A stretch of 18,968 nucleotides of DNA, taken from Planctomycetota bacterium. Lineage in GTDB: Bacteria > Planctomycetota > Phycisphaerae > Phycisphaerales > SM1A02. Location of the stretch: contig JAPULD010000072.1 of assembly GCA_027295365.1 (NCBI GenBank), positions 1-18,968 of the forward strand. Direction: 5' to 3'. Below the pieces are notes generated by a model that made no database searches, had not been told where the DNA came from, and saw nothing but the letters and a program-made list of their open reading frames with translations. Both the position numbers and the translations under genes were made by a program. Positions 7,603 to 15,334 of the stretch are shown here, piece after piece. The stretch's first letter is position 1. Every line of letters begins with the position of its first letter.

Positions 7603-9189
7603 TCATTGCTCGGACGGCGCCGCCTCGAACAGGTCTGAGACCTCATCCGCGAACCCGGAACCGGCCTCGGCCAGGACGTCGAAGGCGGCATGCACGCCCG
7701 CCGCCTTGAGTTCGTCGATCTGGTCCGGGTAACGGGCGGTCGCCACGATCTGACCCTTGAAACCATTCTCTTTCAGGATCGATGTGATCGTCAGGATTTC
7801 TTGATGATTTGACATGGCGAGCATGACGACCTGAAATTCATGCGAACGGGTTTTCATTTTCTTATAGAAATCGATATCGGTGGCGTCGCCCCGAACGACC
7901 TTGCGTCCGGCGGCCTTGTGTTGCTCCACGGTTTCGGCATTTCGGTCGATCCCGACAATCACGTCGCCCATCCGCCGACGCAGTTCGTCGTAAGCGCCAG
8001 TTCCCACGCGCCCCATGCCGAAGATGGCGATCGTCGCATGGCCGGGGTCGATCAGCTCATCGCCTGGAATCCGCTTTTCTGACTCGAAACGGCGCAGTCG
8101 ATCTCCCAGCTTCTTGTAGAGCGTGTGAGCTCTTGAGTTGAAGGGGGCGGCGACGATGAAGGACAAGGCGAGGGCGACGGCCAAGATCACCAGCCATTCT
8201 TCGGAGAGCCAGCCCTCGTCCGTCGCGACTTTGCCCACGATCAATCCGAACTCGCTGTAGTTCGCGAGACTCAGCGTCCCGAGCATCGAGGTCCGGATCC
8301 GGAGCCTGAATCGGGTCATCAGGAAAAAGAACAGCGCCACCTTGAGCGGTATCAGCACCGTGAGCATCAGGGCGATGCTGAACCCGCCCGGAGTCGGGAT
8401 TCCCTTCAGGCCGACCGTGAGGAAGAAACCCACCAGGAACAAGTCCTTGAAACCCATCAACGAGTTGGACAGCTCGTTGGCCTTGGGATGCGAGCCGACG
8501 AGCACGCCAAATACGATCGCCCCGAGATCGGGCTTCAACCCCACGGCGGCAAAGAGATTCGTGGAGGCAAAAACGAAGAGCACGCCGAACAGGACGAGGA
8601 GTTCGCCATGGCCGCTGCGAGTCATGACCCACATGAACAGAGGCCTCAGTAGAGGAAGCCCGAACAGAGCCAACGCCCAGACCGAGGGCACCTTCCCCAG
8701 GGAGACAGTAAGAAAGATGACCGCGATGATGTCCTGGAGAATAAGGATGCCGATGGCGATGCGACCATGCAGGGCTGCGGATTGCCCACTTTCCTCCAGG
8801 ATCTTCACCGCGAAGACAGTGCTCGAAAAGCTGAGCGCGAATCCGATGAGGGCACAGCCGATCAGATCAAGCCCCGTGGCCAGGCCGAGCCCCAGCGTGC
8901 TCATAATAAAGAAGACGATTCCATAGAACACCGTCGTGAAGGTCATGTGGATGGTGGCCACCCCCCAGATCTCGGGTCTCAGCAGGCTCCCCAGCTTGAG
9001 CTTGAGCCCGATGCCGAACAACAGCAAGTACACGCCAACATCGCCGATCTTGTCCAGGGCCTCGCCCCCCTCCACGCCGAATGCCCAGAGCACAAAACCC
9101 GCCGCGAGAAATCCGACCAGGGGTGGCAATCCGACGAATCGAACGGCGTGACCAAGAACGAATGCGACGGCGATCCAGATTGGATCCAT
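7603..9189 (-). CDS. KefB/RosB-type monovalent cation:proton antiporter with RCK domain
   Basis: A 528-residue CPA2-family transporter. Residues 1-350 form about 12 membrane helices with family signatures, including GFLAAGFVLW, LLLFGIGLKLKL and LILLQDIIAVIFL (Asp153 in the ion path region). After a short linker a Rossmann TrkA-N/KTN domain (about 385-505) has the nucleotide motif IFGMGRVGTG (389-398) and acidic Asp415 at the end of the second strand. There is no TrkA-C domain. It is expected to export potassium or sodium against protons in the inner membrane, gated by NAD(H) or another nucleotide. The start is ATG 9189, with GGAG 7 bases upstream; an upstream in-frame ATG at 9237 lacks a ribosome-binding site and a hydrophobic start. 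Confidence 0.92.
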   Translation of the reverse strand: MDPIWIAVAFVLGHAVRFVGLPPLVGFLAAGFVLWAFGVEGGEALDKIGDVGVYLLLFGIGLKLKLGSLLRPEIWGVATIHMTFTTVFYGIVFFIMSTLGLGLATGLDLIGCALIGFALSFSSTVFAVKILEESGQSAALHGRIAIGILILQDIIAVIFLTVSLGKVPSVWALALFGLPLLRPLFMWVMTRSGHGELLVLFGVLFVFASTNLFAAVGLKPDLGAIVFGVLVGSHPKANELSNSLMGFKDLFLVGFFLTVGLKGIPTPGGFSIALMLTVLIPLKVALFFFLMTRFRLRIRTSMLGTLSLANYSEFGLIVGKVATDEGWLSEEWLVILAVALALSFIVAAPFNSRAHTLYKKLGDRLRRFESEKRIPGDELIDPGHATIAIFGMGRVGTGAYDELRRRMGDVIVGIDRNAETVEQHKAAGRKVVRGDATDIDFYKKMKTRSHEFQVVMLAMSNHQEILTITSILKENGFKGQIVATARYPDQIDELKAAGVHAAFDVLAEAGSGFADEVSDLFEAAPSEQ

Positions 9190-9830
9190 GACTGCGCTCC
9201 AAGTGGAATGATGGCAGGAGAGCTGAGAAGGTACCACAGATGCAAGTGACTGACCACGGCGCGGAGTTGCCAGTCAGTGATGAAATACCGTCGTATCGCC
9301 AGGTCACATGCAGTCGGAATTCGATACTCGAGCAAACCGAACCAATCACCGACTATCCGAGATCGATGTGACTCATGACAAGCAAGAATTCAATTCGAAC
9401 AAAGCCAACGTCACTTGGTAGAACGTGATTGGATGATGTTTGTGCGTTCGTGTGCATGTACTGATTGAACTTGTCGTTTATTACATAAACCACTTGACCA
9501 CGACAATGGCGCGCGTATCCTTCCGCCTTCCAATTTCCGGAGCAACACGAGTGCAAACATTGATTGACGACCTACAACTCGATTCCGATGGCGACGAGTC
9601 TGCGCCCCACACCTCGACGATCGCATCTTCGATTGTCATCGTGGGTCATGGTTTCAGTGCGCTGGTCACCCAGGGTCCTCCCGACTGATTGAAACGCCTG
9701 AATCGCGTCCGATGTCGCCCCGGAGACCCGTGCTTCGGGGCTTGTTGTATGAAAACGATGTGCGACTGTGAATTCAATCTAATTCCGCCTGGTGGCTTCA
9801 ACCTCGCGGCGCACGAAAGGGGAATACACG
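9190..9830. other. Long intergenic region without a convincing gene
   Basis: This 640-base stretch separates the divergent antiporter gene and the 128-residue hypothetical gene. A frame at 9506-9688 is open but has no ribosome-binding site, and its third positions are not GC-biased as in neighbouring genes. An 8-base-pair hairpin CCCCGGAG/CTTCGGGG (9718-9725 with 9733-9740, one G-U pair) lies about 90 bases before the next gene and has no T-run. I see no RNA gene. Confidence 0.5.
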
Positions 9831-10217
9831 ATGAACAAGGTATTGCTCAAGAAACAATTCGAACGACTGGGGACGCGAATCAACTTTGCTTCGCTGCTCG
9901 ACACGATCCGCCCCGGCACCGACCGAGTGCAACTCGATGTCGTCCAAGACGGCGAAGAATGCTGCTTCGAGATCCGCACGAACCCATCGCGGCTCGTCCA
10001 TCTGATGGCGTTGGATGTTCGTCCCGCGGAAAAGCGACTGCTGCTGATGGTGATGCTCCCGGCCTGCCACGTGAACGCATTCGATGAGCGTCGGCTGTTT
10101 CTCTGTGGCCACGATGCCGTCGGCTGGTGTGTGAGTGAGATCCCGGTGTTGAGTCCCGCGCTGAGCGTCGCCTCGGCCCAACGGGTCATGCAGCCTCTTG
10201 CGCTGTGCCCGGCCTGA
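9831..10217 (+). CDS. Conserved-looking hypothetical protein, 128 residues
   Basis: The start at ATG 9831 is fixed by a strong ribosome-binding site AAAGGGGA (9816-9823) with 7-base spacing. There is no signal peptide or membrane helix. The protein opens with a basic helix (MNKVLLKKQFERLGTR), then alternating strands (VQLDVVQDGEECCFEIRT, LMALDVRPAEKRLLLMVML), then FDERRLFLCGHDAVGWCVSEIP, and a helical end. The LCGHD-xxW-xV-xxIP block resembles small uncharacterised proteins I associate with planctomycetes, but I cannot name a family or function. The gene stands alone between intergenic regions and does not overlap the DinB-like gene on the other strand. Confidence 0.8.
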   Translation: MNKVLLKKQFERLGTRINFASLLDTIRPGTDRVQLDVVQDGEECCFEIRTNPSRLVHLMALDVRPAEKRLLLMVMLPACHVNAFDERRLFLCGHDAVGWCVSEIPVLSPALSVASAQRVMQPLALCPA

Positions 10218-10356
10218 ACTCCCTCGGGGGCAATGATCCCACACCATACGCCCAACAAAACCTCCCGAACCCCAGGATACAAGTCGACCCGGAAGCAATA
10301 TCAATGACCTATGTATTCCTCCTCATGTCCAAGAAGCGTGATCGTTGGTAGGGTAC

Positions 10357-10815
10357 TTACAGTGCCGCCCTCTTTTCATGCAGGAACTTCAAGTGGTACT
10401 CAAGATGCCAGACGTAGTGCTCCAGCATCTCGCCCAACGTGGTCGGTCCGGTTTCCTCATGGTGCCCCTTCCGGTCGTAGGTCTAATCTGGCAAGGCCCT
10501 CAACAATTGTGCCGTGGCTTTGCGATTGGCGGTGAAGGCCTGGAGCACCGTCGCCAGATCCAGCGATTCAACATGCAATCGCGCAATGAACGCATCCTGG
10601 TCGTAGGCATGAATCGTCGGCGAGTCGTGGGCGATGACCGATTTGAGGCGAAAGCTGCCAACCTGATCGCTGTCCATGAGGTGAACCACAAGTTCGCGTA
10701 TGGACCAGGTCCCCGGGATGGGATGAACGTCCAGATGAGCTTCATCCAGACCTTCCATCGCGTGTGCCAAGGCAACTGATCCTGCTTCGTATCGATCAAT
10801 CATTGTTCGGTCCAT
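10357..10815 (-). pseudogene. DinB-like family gene interrupted by one in-frame TAG
   Basis: From ATG 10815 (GGAG 7 bases upstream) the frame gives 110 residues, then TAG at 10483-10485. It then continues in the same frame for 41 residues to TAA at 10357-10359. Both parts are clearly one DinB_2-type protein: WSIRELVVHLMDSD and LLRALPD before the stop, and YDRKGHHEETGPTTLGEMLEHYVWHLEYHLKFL after it (read as two pieces). The three presumptive metal-binding histidines are kept: His45, and His137/His141 in HLEYH. In relatives the stop position is usually Glu (LPDE-x-F-R-G-H), so GAG to TAG is a simple explanation. The family forms four-helix bundles, often thiol-dependent transferases or nucleases in stress responses. 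The undamaged downstream part suggests a recent mutation, a sequencing error or readthrough. The shortened product would lack the HxxxH ligands. Confidence 0.85.
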
Positions 10816-11263
10816 GGGAACACTCCATCATGGTTGGGCATTTCAATCCGTGGCATGATCAGCTCATGGTAGTCCCGGTCTGTTGGATCACCGGTTGCCG
10901 ATATAAAGCTCCGCTCCGATCGATAAGATTGCCTTCTATCCCGCTTCAACGAATCCGATCTGTATTTCTTATCTTCAATCCATATTTTTGCCACACGTGC
11001 AGACGTAATCCAAACACCTGATTCTCAATATCTGCCCGACACAACACCCGATAAATAATTCGATGCGGAGCTTTGACGATCCGGATGATTGGATCCTTCA
11101 AAAGACTCCGGTCTCATCTGATTTTCATTGGAGTGCCTGCTTTTATGGTCGATGGGAAAATTCTGGAAACTTCGACGGCCATGGCAATTGCCGCCTTTTG
11201 ACGACGATCAATGACGATCTCACCTGGATCCAAAGCCTGTTATTCGGACACTGATCAATCGCC
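10816..11263. other. Intergenic region, AT-richer, no supported gene
   Basis: This stretch separates the divergent DinB-like gene and the HDOD-GGDEF gene. A 63-codon frame at 11063-11254 has no ribosome-binding site and no third-position GC bias, so I do not call it. It presumably holds promoters for both flanking genes, but I cannot assign clear -35 and -10 boxes. Confidence 0.45.
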
Positions 11264-13246
11264 ATGGCTAAACCCTCCTACGAAGACATTCTGAATTACC
11301 CGAACCTCCCGACTCTGCCGACCGTGGCGATCGAGCTGCTGGAATTGACCAGCGATCCGAACGTCAAGCTCAAGGAGATCGAGAAGCTCGTCCAGAGCGA
11401 CCAGGGACTTTCAATAAAGGTCATGCGCACGGTGAACTCCAGTTTCTACGGACTGGCCAAACCTTGCTCATCGATCAAGCGGGCCCTGGCCTACCTTGGG
11501 CTCAACGCGGTGAAGTCGCTCGTGCTGGGCTTCAGTCTCGTTGATGTCACCAAGTCGCTCAAGGATTGCGAGGAATTCGATTTCGAGGATTTCTGGAGAC
11601 GTTCAATCTACAGTGCCACGGGGGCGCGCCAGCTCTCCCTTGACATCGGAATAGGCGATCCGGACGAAGCATTCGCGTGTGGCATGTTCCAGGATATGGG
11701 CATGCTGGCATCGATCCTCGTTCTCAAGCAGGACTATGCCCAGGTACTCGCGAAAGCCGGAGCCCGGCATCGTGATCTCGTGCCGATCGAGCAAAAAGAG
11801 CTGGGCTTCACACACAGCAAGGTCGGGGCGGCGATGGGCACGAAATGGCGATTGCCCGAAGTCATGGTCGAATCGGTGGGCTTGCACCACGATCCCGATC
11901 GCAGTTCAAAGACGCATCGTGATGTCGTGCATCTCGTCGCACTGGGCGGAATCGCCAGCGAGATCCTCAACGACGAGAACCCCAAGCAACCCACGGCGGA
12001 TCTGATCGCCAAGGCTCGCGCCTGGTTCGACTATGACATCAAGGACCTTGAAAGTCTTCTCACCAAAATTACGATCGCCTCCCAGGACATGGCCAAAATG
12101 CTCGATCAACGGGTCGGCCAGGCCCCGGACATCCAGCAGACCATGTCGCAAGCCGGTGAGATGGTCACGGCTTTGCAGATCGAGACGCAACGACAAGTCG
12201 ATGACCTCCAGCGTCAACAGGTGGATCTGACCCAGAAGGTCGAGACCGATGCCATGACCGGGATCGGCAATCGAGCGAAGTTCAACGATCTCATCGGACA
12301 GCTTCAGGCCAAGGCAGGTGAACACGGATCGCCATTTGCCTTGCTCATGATCGACGCTGATCGGTTCAAGGCCGTCAACGATACGCATGGTCATCAGGTT
12401 GGCGATGCAGTGCTCGTGGAATTGGCAAGGAGAGTCTCGAATACGGTGGGCAACACCGGTACGGCGTGTCGGTACGGGGGCGAGGAATTCACGGTGCTCC
12501 TGCCTGACATCGATGAAGCGAATGCGCTCGAACGTGCGGAACGTGTTCGTCTCGTGGTCGGCGGTACTCCCTTCGATCTGCGACACGTTGCCGAAGGCCC
12601 TGATGAAATTCAGATCACGATCAGCATCGGGGTTTCGATCTGCGATCCGGCTCCACCAGCAGGCACGAAAAACGTCGAGCAAATCATTGCCGCCGCGGAC
12701 AAGGCCCTGTATCGAGCCAAGCAGGAAGGCCGGAATCGGGTATGCCTGGAAAGCAAGGCCATGAGGACTGAATCGATCCAAGCCCCGGCACAGGCAAGCT
12801 CGCCCGCACTGCCAGAGCTTTGCGTGAATCCCAATAATCACCACGTACTGCTCTTTGAAAACGATTCGCTTGCCGCGACCTTGCTCATCGCGTTGATGAA
12901 AAAGAAATTCGGGGCCAAGGTCAGTTGGATTCGCGAGGGCTCTGGCGCGATTCGTTGCCTCCAGCAGATGGAGCGAGGCGAAACGCCCCTGCCCACCATG
13001 ATTCTCAGTGAATTGCACCTGCCCGACCTGACTGCGCTCGACATTGTTCGGCATGTCATGCAGACCAAGACACTCGCCCATCTTCCGGTGCATGTCTACA
13101 CCGCGACGGAAAACGATGAATTGCTCCAGGCGTGCATCGAGGCGGGGGCCGTGGGTGGCTACCGCAAATCGGAAATCATCAACGCGTTACCGATCTGGGT
13201 GAAGCAGATCCTTGTCCCGCCATCAACGCCTCGCATGGCCGCGTGA
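11264..13246 (+). CDS. HDOD-GGDEF-REC signalling protein (probable diguanylate cyclase)
   Basis: A 660-residue cytoplasmic protein with three modules. Residues about 12-210 are an HDOD domain (LPTLPTVAIELLEL, VMRTVNSSFYGL, LGLNAVKSLVLGF). A helical, probably coiled-coil linker (290-327) leads to a GGDEF domain (325-493) with DxLT-like DAMTGIGNR, DADRFKAVND and active-site RYGGEEF (403-409), so diguanylate cyclase activity is plausible. The inhibitory RxxD site upstream of the signature is absent. Residues 525-650 form a receiver-like domain at the C-terminus. Its phosphoacceptor position is Glu583 (LSELHLPDL) and one acidic pocket residue is Asn533, while Thr613 and Lys635 are kept. It is likely not phosphorylated in the normal way. 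The start ATG 11264 lacks a strong ribosome-binding site. It converges with the SelW-like gene, with only 9 bases between them. Confidence 0.93.
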   Translation: MAKPSYEDILNYPNLPTLPTVAIELLELTSDPNVKLKEIEKLVQSDQGLSIKVMRTVNSSFYGLAKPCSSIKRALAYLGLNAVKSLVLGFSLVDVTKSLKDCEEFDFEDFWRRSIYSATGARQLSLDIGIGDPDEAFACGMFQDMGMLASILVLKQDYAQVLAKAGARHRDLVPIEQKELGFTHSKVGAAMGTKWRLPEVMVESVGLHHDPDRSSKTHRDVVHLVALGGIASEILNDENPKQPTADLIAKARAWFDYDIKDLESLLTKITIASQDMAKMLDQRVGQAPDIQQTMSQAGEMVTALQIETQRQVDDLQRQQVDLTQKVETDAMTGIGNRAKFNDLIGQLQAKAGEHGSPFALLMIDADRFKAVNDTHGHQVGDAVLVELARRVSNTVGNTGTACRYGGEEFTVLLPDIDEANALERAERVRLVVGGTPFDLRHVAEGPDEIQITISIGVSICDPAPPAGTKNVEQIIAAADKALYRAKQEGRNRVCLESKAMRTESIQAPAQASSPALPELCVNPNNHHVLLFENDSLAATLLIALMKKKFGAKVSWIREGSGAIRCLQQMERGETPLPTMILSELHLPDLTALDIVRHVMQTKTLAHLPVHVYTATENDELLQACIEAGAVGGYRKSEIINALPIWVKQILVPPSTPRMAA

Positions 13247-13255
13247 GAGCAAGCC

Positions 13256-13486
13256 TCATGAATCGCGATCACGCAGTCGATCGATGATCTCATCATTTTC
13301 CGGGAAGCGATCGCCTTCATCCTGCTTGCTGTACACGAGATCGCCATCGGTCCTGATATCAAAGACGCCACCTCCGCCCTCGATCAGCTCGGCGTTCGTA
13401 TCCAAGGCCTTTTTCAGCGCAGCCGCCAGACTGGCGGCTTGAGGCTGGTAATTTCACTGTACGCAATACTTGATGCTGATCTTCAA
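13256..13486 (-). CDS. SelW/Rdx-family selenoprotein (TGA read as selenocysteine)
   Basis: A 76-codon frame opens at TTG 13486 with MKISIKYCVQ, then TGA at 13454-13456, then NYQPQAASLAAALKKAL and, further on, ELIEGGGGVFDI, LVYSKQDEG and RFPENDEIIDRL, ending at TGA 13256-13258. This is a complete thioredoxin-like Rdx (SelW/SelT/SelH) domain. Its redox motif is C-x-x-C in most bacteria and C-x-x-U in selenoproteins; here TGA sits exactly at the second redox position (residue 11, with Cys8). A hairpin matching a bacterial SECIS follows. The start is supported by AAGGGA (13494-13499) with 7-base spacing and by the fold beginning there; an in-frame ATG at 13528 lacks a good ribosome-binding site. 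The function is a small thiol or selenol oxidoreductase in the cytoplasm. Codons after the TGA are GC3-rich like neighbouring genes, which argues against decay. SelA, SelB, tRNA-Sec and SelD must be encoded elsewhere. Confidence 0.85.
13421..13439 (-). promoter_or_regulatory. Putative bacterial SECIS element
   Basis: On the minus strand AGCCGCCA-GTC-TGGCGGCT forms a perfect 8-base-pair stem. The apical loop starts 22 bases after the TGA, and its first base is G. Bacterial SECIS elements generally have a short stem, a small loop with G in the first two positions, and a spacing of roughly 16-37 bases from UGA. All are met. The hairpin is itself coding (residues 17-22 of the protein). Confidence 0.75.
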
Positions 13487-13746
13487 GTCGGTTTCCCTTA
13501 TCCATGAGGCCGATGAGATGAGTCGCATGGTCTCGCATCGACGCCCAGGGGTCAACTGAACCGGGATTGGACAGGACACTCATCCTTGATTGACCCAAGG
13601 ATGTCATTCTCCGGGCGTTTTCCGAATCCAATGAAATGACCCCTCGCCACACGGGATCAGAATTCATAGAATCAATTTGTGCATCGGTGATCGGCTGTTT
13701 CCTCCGATTGATTCCTACCGCATTGAACTGGAGAGGTGGGTGATTC

Positions 13747-14709
13747 ATGGCGAACGGCAACGAACTTCGAGAACCTTGGCTCATTTCCGCCTGGCCCGGC
13801 ATGGGCAATGTCGCGGCCGGGGCCGGGTCCTATCTCGTCGCCAAGCTGGGGGCCAAACTCGTCTTTGAAATGCCCTCCTCGGAATTCTTCGACGTGCAAA
13901 CCATCGAGGTCAAGGATGGTCTCGCCCGCAGCGGTCGCCTGCCCCGAAGCCTGATCTTCGAGTGGCGCAATCCCAAGAACAACCACGACATTCTGATTTT
14001 CCTGGGCGAGGGGCAGCCCCAACACAATGGATACGCCTTCTGCCATCGCTTGCTCGATTACGCCATGCAGCGGGGCGTGAAACGCGTTTTCACCTTCGCG
14101 GCCATGGCGACACAGTTGCATCCCTCCAGTACGCCTCGCGTGTTCAGCGTGGCCACTGAGAACGATGAGTTGCATGAGATGAAGAAACTCGGCGCCGAAC
14201 CCCTGCAAGAGGGACAGATCAGCGGGCTCAACGGTGTCCTCCTGGCCGCCTGCGCCGAGCGCAATCTGCCCGGCGTGTGCCTGTTGGGCGAATTGCCATT
14301 TTTCGCCGCGGGGGTTCCCAACCCCAGGGCCTCGATGGCCGTGCTCGAAACATTCACGAAGCTCGCGGGCATCGACCTTGATTTCGAGGAGATCCAGCAG
14401 CAGGCGGAGACGGTCCAGCAAGGCTTGCTTCAACTGCTCGAAAAGATGAAGGAGACCGCCCAGAAACAGGCGGACGAGGAAGGGATGAATATTCCCGAAC
14501 CCGAGGAGAACGGTGAAGACGACAACGAGCAAGATAAAACGGAACGATCCGAACCTGACGATGCCACCCGCCTGCGGATCGAGCACCTCTTCGAAATGGC
14601 CCTTGAGGATCGGGCTCACGCCTTCCGGCTCAAGCAGGAGCTTGATCGATTGAAGATCTTCGAGCATTACGAGAACCGCTTCCTGGACCTGTTCAAGAAA
14701 GGGGAGTGA
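13747..14709 (+). CDS. PAC2-family protein
   Basis: A 320-residue cytoplasmic protein. Residues 1-215 match the PAC2 fold named after proteasome assembly chaperone 2: WLISAWPGMGNVAAGAGSYL at 11-30, then FFDVQTIEVKDG, ILIFLGEGQP, a VKRVFTFAAMAT strand-helix, SGLNGVLLAAC and LLGELPFFAAGVPNPRAS. A helical region (230-252), a strongly acidic stretch (about 254-278) and a final helical segment follow. Bacterial members with this tail are common in planctomycetes and actinobacteria, and their biochemical role is unknown. The start ATG 13747 has GAGAGG (13731-13736) upstream. The gene is divergent from the SelW-like gene, with 260 bases between them, and 123 bases before the SRPBCC gene. No proteasome gene is visible nearby. 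Confidence 0.85.
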   Translation: MANGNELREPWLISAWPGMGNVAAGAGSYLVAKLGAKLVFEMPSSEFFDVQTIEVKDGLARSGRLPRSLIFEWRNPKNNHDILIFLGEGQPQHNGYAFCHRLLDYAMQRGVKRVFTFAAMATQLHPSSTPRVFSVATENDELHEMKKLGAEPLQEGQISGLNGVLLAACAERNLPGVCLLGELPFFAAGVPNPRASMAVLETFTKLAGIDLDFEEIQQQAETVQQGLLQLLEKMKETAQKQADEEGMNIPEPEENGEDDNEQDKTERSEPDDATRLRIEHLFEMALEDRAHAFRLKQELDRLKIFEHYENRFLDLFKKGE

Positions 14710-14832
14710 AACCGCCCTGGAAATTATTTTTCGAAACCGTGAAATTTTCCCGCGTGAAACTGAGGCTTATGTTGAAGAATGGATGAGGGCGAGCGCACAC
14801 TGCCTCGCTCCGATGAGCATGAGGTATCCACC

Positions 14833-15306
14833 ATGGCGCGTATCGTCGTAAGCAAGCACTACGAGGCTCCCCTGTCCCGCGTATTCGAGGTCTTCAGCGA
14901 CATCGAGAACTGCGCCGATCGCATCCCCGGCATCCTGAAGATCGAGAAGCTCAGCGATGGCCCCATGGGCGTTGGCTTCAAGTGGCGTGAGACGCGGATC
15001 ATGTTCAAGAAGGAAGCGACCGAGGAGATGGAGATCACCATCTTCGAGCCCGAACGCCGGTATGTATCGATCGCCCATAACTGCGGCTGCCTCTATGAGT
15101 CGGAATACCGCTTCGAAGAATCCGATCGTGGCACCATGGTCGAGAGGTCTTTCTCCGCGACCCCTCTCACGTTCATGGCCAAGCTGTTCAGCCCCCTCGG
15201 ATACCTGTTCAATGGCATGATGCGAAAGTGCCTGGAAAAGGACATGGAGGCGTTGCGGCAAGTCATCGATGGCGATGTGAACGCCGAACCGGCCCCCGCG
15301 GGGTGA
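14833..15306 (+). CDS. SRPBCC (START-like) family protein
   Basis: A 157-residue protein. The start is ATG 14833, where the SRPBCC fold begins (ARIVVSKHYEAPLSRVFEVFSDIENCADRIPGI, read as two pieces) and GAGG (14821-14824) is 8 bases upstream; an in-frame ATG at 14779 would add 18 unrelated residues. The first strand, the V-F-V-F-S-D-I-E helix, and the repeated antiparallel strands (GVGFKWRETR, EMEITIFEPERRYVSI, ESEYRFEESDRGTMVERSFSA) are typical of polyketide cyclase/dehydrase-like lipid-binding proteins. The long C-terminal helix (MMRKCLEKDMEALRQVID) closes the pocket. The ligand is unknown. It is 28 bases before the PQQ-propeller gene, so probably co-transcribed with it. Confidence 0.85.
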   Translation: MARIVVSKHYEAPLSRVFEVFSDIENCADRIPGILKIEKLSDGPMGVGFKWRETRIMFKKEATEEMEITIFEPERRYVSIAHNCGCLYESEYRFEESDRGTMVERSFSATPLTFMAKLFSPLGYLFNGMMRKCLEKDMEALRQVIDGDVNAEPAPAG

Positions 15307-15334
15307 ATCCCTTGTGTGTGATAGCGAAGGACCC

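Noticed and set aside
9440..9688. 82-codon frame in the long intergenic region
   Set aside because: No ribosome-binding site, weak codon bias and no recognisable domain.
11063..11254. 63-codon frame before the HDOD-GGDEF gene
   Set aside because: No ribosome-binding site and no third-position GC bias; composition looks intergenic.
13253..13456. Treating the Rdx frame as a pseudogene killed by TGA
   Set aside because: The stop falls exactly at the Sec/Cys redox site and is followed by a SECIS-like hairpin, with no other defects.
13359..13808. 149-residue minus-strand frame overlapping the SelW-like gene
   Set aside because: It runs antisense to the PAC2 start and across the Rdx frame, has mixed third-position bases and resembles no family. 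The offset Rdx frame explains the region better.
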